In this document: in pieces, positions 58,298-64,000 of the stretch
How positions within the stretch are numbered: position 1 is the first letter of the stretch
Layout of the letters: every line of letters begins with the position of its first letter
Source: Mycobacterium sp.
GTDB taxonomy: Bacteria; Actinomycetota; Actinomycetes; Mycobacteriales; Mycobacteriaceae
Assembly: GCA_025965895.1 (NCBI GenBank)
Contig: JAOPWC010000118.1
Coordinates: 62,001-126,000 of the forward strand
DNA length: 64,000 nucleotides
Reading direction: 5' to 3'
Translations under genes and position numbers: made by a program
Notes under the pieces: generated by a model
What the model was told of the DNA's origin: nothing
Seen by the model: the letters and a program-made list of their open reading frames with translations, nothing else
Database searches by the model: none

Positions 58298-59440
58298 CTA
58301 GTAGCCCATGGCGCGGCCCATCAAATCCTTCATGATCTCGGTGGTACCGCCATACAACCGCTGCACCCGTGCGTCACGCCACAGCCGCGCCACCTCGTAC
58401 TCGTTAATGTAGCCGTAGCCGCCGTGCATCTGCAGGCAGCGGTCGATGATTTCCCACTGCACCTCCGACGTCCACCACTTCAGTCCCGCCGCGTCCTCGT
58501 CGGTGAGGCTGCCTTCGTTCAGCGCCAGCACGCACTGATCGAGGTATGTCTGCGCGGCGTCGAGCTTGGTCTGCATCTCGGCCAGGAAGTGCCGATTCAC
58601 CTGGAATGTGCCGATCGGCTGCCCGAATGCGGTGCGTTCCAACGCGTACGCCTTGGTGAGGTCGAGGGCGCGCCGCGCGGCCGGCAGCGCGTAGCAAGCG
58701 ATGCCCAGCCGCTCACTGGGCAGGTGCGACACGAGGTGATAGAAGCCTCGATTGAGCTCGCCCACCAGGTTCTCCTTCGGCACGCGGACGTTGTCGAAGA
58801 ACAGTTCTGCGGTGTCCGCGGAGTACTGCCCGATCTTGTCGAGTTTGCGCCCGCGCGCGAAGCCCTCCATGCCGTCTTCGATCATCAGCAGACTCACCCC
58901 GCGCTGGCGGGCCGACGGATCGGTCTTGACCGCGGTGAGCACCAGCTTCGACAAAAGCCCGTTGCTGATGAAGGTCTTCTGGCCGTTGACCACCCAGTGA
59001 TCGCCCTCGTCGCGCGCGGTGGTTTTGATTCCGGCAAGGTCCGACCCGGCGGCGGGCTCGGACATCGCGATCGAGCCGATGTATCGACCGGAGACGAACT
59101 TGGGCAGCCAGCGTTCCTTTTGTTCCTCAGTGGTGAGGTCATTGAGATAGGGCACCAGGATGTCGTTCTGGACCCCCAGTCCGATGCCCACCGAGCCGGT
59201 AGCGAACATCTCCTCGGAGAGGATCTGGTTAAACCGGTAATCGGTGATTCCCATGCCGCCGTAGCGTTCCGGCAGCGCCCAGCCGATCAGGCCGTGCTCC
59301 CCGGCGGCCAGCCACGCCTCCCGGCTGACCTTGCCGTCGCGTTCCCACTTCTCGGTGTTGGGCGCACATTCGCGTTCGAAGAACGCATGTGCGGTGGCCC
59401 GGAAGTCGTCATGCACCTCGTCGAAGATGTTGCGCCGCAT
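58298..59440 (-). CDS. Acyl-CoA dehydrogenase
   Basis: A 380-residue acyl-CoA dehydrogenase with YIGSIAMSEPAAGSDLAGIK, QKTFISNGLLSKLVL, ERTAFGQPIGTFQVNRHFL, QMHGGYGYINEYEVARLWRD and RLYGGTTEIMKDLMGRAMGY. The C-terminal Glu of MCAD-type enzymes is Gly here, while LPSERLGIACYAL supplies Glu at the isovaleryl-CoA dehydrogenase position, so it may prefer long or branched acyl chains. ATG 59440 is used. It follows two further acyl-CoA dehydrogenase genes in a minus-strand operon. Confidence 0.87.
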   Translation of the reverse strand: MRRNIFDEVHDDFRATAHAFFERECAPNTEKWERDGKVSREAWLAAGEHGLIGWALPERYGGMGITDYRFNQILSEEMFATGSVGIGLGVQNDILVPYLNDLTTEEQKERWLPKFVSGRYIGSIAMSEPAAGSDLAGIKTTARDEGDHWVVNGQKTFISNGLLSKLVLTAVKTDPSARQRGVSLLMIEDGMEGFARGRKLDKIGQYSADTAELFFDNVRVPKENLVGELNRGFYHLVSHLPSERLGIACYALPAARRALDLTKAYALERTAFGQPIGTFQVNRHFLAEMQTKLDAAQTYLDQCVLALNEGSLTDEDAAGLKWWTSEVQWEIIDRCLQMHGGYGYINEYEVARLWRDARVQRLYGGTTEIMKDLMGRAMGY

Positions 59441-59449
59441 ATGATTTCC

Positions 59450-60430
59450 TTAGTGCTCAGCCCAGGCGATGCTTGCAGGTAGTGCCCGGCCGGGAGCGTA
59501 GATGTCGAAAAGCCGCTCACCGAGCAATGATTCGAGCTGAAGGTACGACCCGCAGAGCGAGTCGATCTGAAATCCTCGTGTGACGTAGCGATGCAGGTCG
59601 TACTCGGCGGTCAGGCCGATTGCGCCGCATACCTGTAACGCGGCGTCGCACACCGCGCGGTGCGCCCGTCCCGCGGCCGCCTTGGCGGTTTGCCCCGAGA
59701 GCCGTCCACCGTAGCGCCAGGATTCAGCGAGCAGTGCGCGAGCTCCCTCCAGCACCGCCGAAGCGTCGGCCAGCAGATGCCGGGGCGCTTGAAACGACCC
59801 GATCGGCGCTCCGAACTGCACCCGCACACCTGCATGGTCGACCGCGATGCGCAACGCGTTATCGGCCAGCGCGACCAGCTCGGTGGCCAGCGCCCGGTGC
59901 GCTGCGGCGATCGCGCGGTTCCACTCCGTCGACGCCTCCGCGAGCGGGGCGTCCAACGGCCCGCTCACATGTGTCCAGTGCACCGACGGGTCGAAGGTGT
60001 CCAGCCGGTGACCCTGGAGCTGGCCGGAGTCGACGACGGCGACCGATACGGTGCCCATCGTCCCGGAGACCGGGACGACGAGGCGCCCATGCGGCGGGCC
60101 CAGCACGATGCCCGTCACGCGGTCCTCGTCGGAACCGGGGACATACCCTGCTGCCAAGTTTGGCAGCACGATGCCGTCGGCCGGACCGTCGAGCAGAGCC
60201 GTCAGTTCGGCGAGCATCACCCGATCTAGACAGTCGGTGTGAACCAGTGACCGGCCCTCCGCCCGGAACAGCAGCTCGCAGGCCTGGATCGGGTACTCGT
60301 CCTCGATGTCCGACCAGCCGAGCTCGGACAGCCGTGGTCCGATCGTCACGTGATCGGTTGACTTGCCAGCCAATTCGTCGAACAGACGAAACACCGCCTG
60401 CTCGATCATCGGCCACGATTCGTCGGTCAT
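59450..60430 (-). CDS. Acyl-CoA dehydrogenase, divergent short partner
   Basis: A 326-residue acyl-CoA dehydrogenase homologue with a poorly conserved N-terminal half and a recognisable C-terminal domain (VDHAGVRVQFGAPIGSFQAP, QVCGAIGLTAEYDLHRYVTR). It is the probable beta partner of the enzyme encoded at 60427, whose stop it overlaps by ATGA. ATG 60430 is used; the longer frame to 60532 enters the upstream gene. Confidence 0.8.
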   Translation of the reverse strand: MTDESWPMIEQAVFRLFDELAGKSTDHVTIGPRLSELGWSDIEDEYPIQACELLFRAEGRSLVHTDCLDRVMLAELTALLDGPADGIVLPNLAAGYVPGSDEDRVTGIVLGPPHGRLVVPVSGTMGTVSVAVVDSGQLQGHRLDTFDPSVHWTHVSGPLDAPLAEASTEWNRAIAAAHRALATELVALADNALRIAVDHAGVRVQFGAPIGSFQAPRHLLADASAVLEGARALLAESWRYGGRLSGQTAKAAAGRAHRAVCDAALQVCGAIGLTAEYDLHRYVTRGFQIDSLCGSYLQLESLLGERLFDIYAPGRALPASIAWAEH

Positions 60431-61590
60431 TGGACCCGCCTTTCCTTCGGCAGGCCCAGCAGGTGGTCGGCGATGATGCCGCGCTGCACTTCGGCGGTGC
60501 CGCCCATGATCGTCGCGGCGCGCGAATACCACCAGTCCGCGCGGGCGGTGTCCAACTCGTCGCTGCCCCCGCCGCCGGCCCCGGCGATGATCCAGTCGCG
60601 TGACACGTCGAGAATCAGGTCGTTCACCTCTTTCTCGGCACGCGCGAACAGCAGCTTGTCGATGCTGCTGTCTACACCGACGGACACACCGTTGGCCAGC
60701 TTCCGAACGGTCGTGGCAGTGCGCGCCTGCGCGGCCACCACGTCGATGTAGACACGGGCGAACCGGTCCCGCTGTGCGGGAGTAGCGCCGTTGACTACCA
60801 TGTCTTCGCGCAGCCGGCCCAGCTCGGTGAGCACCTTCGTCAGGACCGCGTAGCCATACATGCCGCGCTCATACTGCATCAGGTGCATCGCGACTGCCCA
60901 GCCGCCGTCGACGTCGCCGATCACCCGTTCGCACGGCACGCGGACGTCGTCGAAGAATACTTCGGCCAGCTCGCGCCGGCCGCTGGCCAGGGCGATCGGG
61001 CGGATGCTGACGCCGGGCGCGTCGGCGTCGACCATGATCATCGTCAGTCCCCGGTGCCGGGTCTCGGGCGCACCGGTGCGGACCAGGGCCAGCAATCGTG
61101 TCGCGGTCGGACCCTGACTGGTCCAGATCTTCTGGCCGTTGATGACGAAGTTCCCGTCGCCGTCGTCGACCGCGCTCGTGCGCAGGGTCGCAAGGTCGCT
61201 GCCCGACTCGGGCTCGGAGAAGCTCTGACCCCACCACTCGCGCCCGCTGAGATAGCCGGGTAGGTGCTGGGCGGCCAGGTCCGGCGCGAACGCGATCAAG
61301 GCGGGACCGAGTGTTTCGAGGGTCCAGTGCTGCGCCGGGACCGGCAGCATCGCATACCCGAGTTCCTCGTAGTAGACGGCGCGGTGGATCTCACCGCCGC
61401 CCAGGCCGCCCGCGGTCTCCGGCCAGCCGTAGCGGTTCCAGCCGTCCTCGTACAGCCGCCCCAGCACCCGAGCGTCGTGCGCCAAGCCGTCCTCGGCAGT
61501 GGTGAAGGCCGCTGAGCGCCACTCGTCGGCCCAGTCCAGATCTCGCAGGTAGCGCCGGAAGTCCGCGCGGTACAGTGCGACCTGCGTCAC
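60427..61590 (-). CDS. Acyl-CoA dehydrogenase, FAD-binding partner
   Basis: A roughly 388-residue acyl-CoA dehydrogenase with GQSFSEPESGSDLATLRTSA, QKIWTSQGPTATRLLALVR, FDDVRVPCERVIGDVDGGWAVA and AATIMGGTAEVQRGIIADHLLGLP. It belongs to the heteromer-forming group and pairs with the 59450 product. GTG 61590 is chosen because homology-like sequence (VTQVALYRADFRRYL) begins there; a TTG at 61650 would add 20 low-complexity residues. It is divergent from the aldehyde dehydrogenase at 61765; the 174-bp spacer holds an AT-rich tract but no clear operator. Confidence 0.83.
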   Translation of the reverse strand: MTQVALYRADFRRYLRDLDWADEWRSAAFTTAEDGLAHDARVLGRLYEDGWNRYGWPETAGGLGGGEIHRAVYYEELGYAMLPVPAQHWTLETLGPALIAFAPDLAAQHLPGYLSGREWWGQSFSEPESGSDLATLRTSAVDDGDGNFVINGQKIWTSQGPTATRLLALVRTGAPETRHRGLTMIMVDADAPGVSIRPIALASGRRELAEVFFDDVRVPCERVIGDVDGGWAVAMHLMQYERGMYGYAVLTKVLTELGRLREDMVVNGATPAQRDRFARVYIDVVAAQARTATTVRKLANGVSVGVDSSIDKLLFARAEKEVNDLILDVSRDWIIAGAGGGGSDELDTARADWWYSRAATIMGGTAEVQRGIIADHLLGLPKERRVQ

Positions 61591-61764
61591 GTAATCGTGT
61601 TGGCGACCGCCGCGAACAGCCCCGACGGCGCCGTCGACAGGGGCGGACAACCGACACCCCCTTCGTCGTTACGAGGGATCCGGCCGACCGGGTCGAATCC
61701 GCTAAACAATTATCTATAAGGGGTACAATAGCCCACGCCGACAATCCAGCGAGAGGGAGCGCCA

Positions 61765-63261
61765 ATGACGGCTTCGCCGGTCGCCGCCACCACTGTCCAA
61801 TTCAACCCGGAAGCCCGCTTGTACATCGACGGCCGACTGCGGGAATCGTCGACCGGAAAGACCGCCGACAACATCAACCCGGCCACCGAAGAGGTGCTGG
61901 GAGTCGCCACCGACGCCAGCGCCGAGGACATGGACGAGGCGATCACCGCCGCGCGCCGGGCCTTCGACACCACCGACTGGTCGACCAACCACGAATTCCG
62001 CCAGCATTGTCTCCTGCAGCTGCACAACGCGCTGCAGGAGGAAAAAGAGGACATGCGCGCCGAGCTGATCGCCGAGGCCGGGGCGCCGCTGGCGATGACC
62101 TATATCGCGCAGCTGGACTGGCCGCTCGCCGACGCTGTCCGCTGGCCCGCGGAGTACATCTCGGAGTTCGGTTGGGAACGCCAACTCGACCAGGACGCCA
62201 AGATGGGCGTGCCCTACAACCGCGCGGTGGTCAAGGAACCGATGGGCGTGGTCGGCGCCATCACGCCCTGGAACTTCCCGTTCGAGATCATCAGCAACAA
62301 AATGGGCCAGATTCTGGCGACCGGCAACACAGTGGTGCTCAAACCCGCGATCGAAACTCCGTGGAGCGCGCTGCGCTGGGGCCGGATCATCGCCGAGAAG
62401 ACCGACATTCCGCCGGGCGTGGTGAACATCGTGCCGGCATCCGACAACGAAATCGCGCAGCGGTTGCTGACCGACCCACGCACCGACATGATCTCGTTCA
62501 CCGGCTCCAGCGCTGTCGGCCAGCTGATCCAGCGACTCACCGCCGACACCATGAAGCGCAACCTGATGGAGCTCGGCGGCAAGTCGGCCTATCTCCTGCT
62601 CGAGGATGCCGAGCTGGCCACGACCGTCGCTGGATGCATGGGGGCGCTGATGCACTCCGGTCAGGGCTGCGCGCTGACCACCCGGATGCTGGTGCCGCGC
62701 CCGCGTTACGAGGAGGCCGTCGAGATGGCCACGGCGATTTTCGCCACCATCGGCGTCGGCGACCCGACCGACCCGGCTAATTTCTGTGGTCCATTGGTGT
62801 CGGCGAAACAGCGCGACCGGGTGATGGACTACATCCGGATCGGCAAGGAGCAGGGCGGGCGTATCACGGTCGGGGGCGGCGCTCCGAAGGGGCTGGACCG
62901 CGGCTATTTCGTCGCGCCAACGATTTTCGCGGACGTTACTCCGGATATGCGTATCTTCCAGGAGGAGATCTTCGGTCCCGTCATCACGATCACCCCATAT
63001 GACGGCGGCGACGACGGTGCCGTGGAGATGGCCAACAACTCGATGTACGGCCTGGCGGGCACCGTGATGGGGTCAAACGAGCGGGCCATGAAGGTCGCGC
63101 GCCGGATCCGCACCGGCTCGGTGAACGTCAACAGTGCCATCTTCTATGGCGCCGATGCGCCATTCGGCGGCTACAAGATGAGCGGCCTCGGGCGGCAGAA
63201 CGGCCTCGAAGGGTTCGAGCAGCACCTGCAGACCAAGGTCATCGCCTACGCAATCGACTGA
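61765..63261 (+). CDS. Aldehyde dehydrogenase
   Basis: A 498-residue NAD(P)-dependent ALDH with TPWNFPFEIISNKMGQILAT, ISFTGSSAVGQ, the general base in MELGGKSAYLLL, the nucleophile in HSGQGCALTTRML and EEIFGPVITITPY. ATG 61765 has GAGAGGGA upstream. The AT-rich stretch near 61705-61733 may hold its promoter. It is followed 31 nt later by a family III CoA-transferase, so an aldehyde may be oxidised and the acid then activated by CoA transfer. Confidence 0.89.
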   Translation: MTASPVAATTVQFNPEARLYIDGRLRESSTGKTADNINPATEEVLGVATDASAEDMDEAITAARRAFDTTDWSTNHEFRQHCLLQLHNALQEEKEDMRAELIAEAGAPLAMTYIAQLDWPLADAVRWPAEYISEFGWERQLDQDAKMGVPYNRAVVKEPMGVVGAITPWNFPFEIISNKMGQILATGNTVVLKPAIETPWSALRWGRIIAEKTDIPPGVVNIVPASDNEIAQRLLTDPRTDMISFTGSSAVGQLIQRLTADTMKRNLMELGGKSAYLLLEDAELATTVAGCMGALMHSGQGCALTTRMLVPRPRYEEAVEMATAIFATIGVGDPTDPANFCGPLVSAKQRDRVMDYIRIGKEQGGRITVGGGAPKGLDRGYFVAPTIFADVTPDMRIFQEEIFGPVITITPYDGGDDGAVEMANNSMYGLAGTVMGSNERAMKVARRIRTGSVNVNSAIFYGADAPFGGYKMSGLGRQNGLEGFEQHLQTKVIAYAID

Positions 63262-63292
63262 CCGCGCTCGACAAGCAAGCAACGAAGGAACC

Positions 63293-64000
63293 ATGACCGA
63301 CATCCTGAGTGGAATCCGTGTCGTCGAACTGGCGGCATGGACGTTCGTGCCTGCGGCCGGTGCCGTGCTCGCCGACTGGGGCGCCGACGTCATCAAGATC
63401 GAGCATCCCGAGACCGGCGACCCGCAACGCGGCCTGATCAGTTCCGGCATCGTCACCGCCGCTGGGGGAGTGAACCACTTCATCGAGCAACCGAACCGCG
63501 GCAAACGCAGCATCGGCCTGGACACTTCCAGCCCCGAGGGACTCGAGCTGCTGATGACACTGCTGGAAACCGCTGACGTGTTCATCACCAACCTGCTGCC
63601 GGACTCGCGTCAGCGCATGGGCATCGACGTGGAGCAGGTGCGTGCCCGCAACCCGAAGATCATCTACGCGCGCGGCCACGGCTACGGCACCAAGGGCGAC
63701 TTGGCATCCCAGGGCGGGTTCGATCTCGCGGCGTACTGGGCCCGAGGCGGGATCGGCGACGCGTACGCGGCCGGGGACGGGTCATATCCGCCGATCCAGC
63801 GACCGGCGTTCGGCGACTCGTACGGCGGCCTCGCCATCGCCGGGGGCATCGCCGCGGCACTGGTCAAGCGCGAGCGCACGGGCGAGCCTTCGGTGGTGGA
63901 CGTGTCCCTTCTCAACGCCGCGATCTGGCAGTTGGGTCCGGACATCGTTGGTGCCGGCGTCACCGGCCGGGACATCCCCAAGTTCCAGCTCGACGAGATG
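63293..64000 (+). CDS. Family III CoA-transferase (3' end outside window)
   Basis: The first 236 residues of a class III CoA-transferase: LSGIRVVELAAWTFVPAAGA, LADWGADVIKIEHPETGDPQ, EQPNRGKRSIGLDTSSPEG, ARGHGYGTKGDLASQGGFDL and RPAFGDSYGGLAIAGGIAAA with the probable catalytic Asp. ATG 63293 has GAAGGA upstream. The gene runs off the right edge with no internal stop. Confidence 0.86.
   Translation, partial: MTDILSGIRVVELAAWTFVPAAGAVLADWGADVIKIEHPETGDPQRGLISSGIVTAAGGVNHFIEQPNRGKRSIGLDTSSPEGLELLMTLLETADVFITNLLPDSRQRMGIDVEQVRARNPKIIYARGHGYGTKGDLASQGGFDLAAYWARGGIGDAYAAGDGSYPPIQRPAFGDSYGGLAIAGGIAAALVKRERTGEPSVVDVSLLNAAIWQLGPDIVGAGVTGRDIPKFQLDEM

Noticed and set aside
1..64000. Mobile-element boundaries (transposase, integrase, attachment sites, tRNA)
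   Set aside because: No transposase, integrase, terminal repeats or tRNA was seen. The island-like character rests only on gene content and the deletion scar.

Overview
The window looks like chromosome of a high-GC mycobacterium, most likely a fast-growing environmental Mycolicibacterium-type species. The evidence is the very high G+C, GTG/TTG starts, 4-nt ATGA/GTGA gene overlaps, a mycobacterial-type TatA/TatC pair, F420-type luciferase-like oxidoreductases, a mycofactocin-type SDR, an NDMA-dependent-type alcohol dehydrogenase and a WS/DGAT acyltransferase. The genus call is inference from gene content; no rRNA or tRNA is present.

Layout. (1) 1-2305: tatC (partial) and tatA diverge from an ECF sigma factor and a Tat-signal Rieske protein. 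(2) 2321-7303: two SDRs, an enoyl-CoA hydratase, a Rieske oxygenase with its own TetR and a perfect operator palindrome, and a frameshifted hydrolase pseudogene. (3) 7441-17673 (minus): a long operon encoding a small protein, a thiolase-fold protein, DUF35, ring-hydroxylating dioxygenase alpha and beta, acyl-CoA ligase, enoyl hydratase, aldehyde dehydrogenase, flavin reductase, acyl-CoA dehydrogenase and LLM oxidoreductase. Its core has the same five families as the ibuprofen genes ipfABDEF. (4) 17909-26178 (plus): meta-cleavage hydrolase, hydratase and pyruvate aldolase, then acyl-CoA dehydrogenase pair, thiolase-fold protein, CoA ligase and SDR. (5) 26227-32707: phosphotransferase, LLM protein, PSD-like decarboxylase, a Mop/modA remnant of a molybdate locus, and a deletion scar joining two truncated genes. 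(6) 32713-47439: P450 operon, SDR, alcohol and aldehyde dehydrogenases, two MaoC proteins with a double-TetR regulator, CoA-transferase, fused acyl-CoA dehydrogenase, alpha-methylacyl-CoA racemase and an MhpB/LigB-type extradiol dioxygenase. (7) 47602-64000: WS/DGAT, then a second acyl-CoA block with five acyl-CoA dehydrogenases, an HMGS-like/OB-fold protein with a real thiolase, hydratase, thioesterase, GntR regulator, aldehyde dehydrogenase and a truncated CoA-transferase.

How it fits together. Regions 3, 4 and 6 read as one dispersed catabolic system. An aryl-alkanoic acid would be made into a CoA thioester, possibly epimerised by the racemase, ipso-dihydroxylated, and cleaved by the thiolase-fold/DUF35 pair to a catechol. 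The LigB dioxygenase would open the ring, and the hydrolase, hydratase and aldolase would take it to pyruvate. A 17-bp element (nTCTGRCANNANTGTCA) recurs in front of these units at 17869, 36128, 36217, 39685, 45409 and 47460, with weaker copies elsewhere, and nowhere that I noticed in the other intergenic regions I read. It flanks the operon that encodes the double-TetR protein, which is therefore the leading candidate regulator. The substrate and the regulator assignment are inferences.
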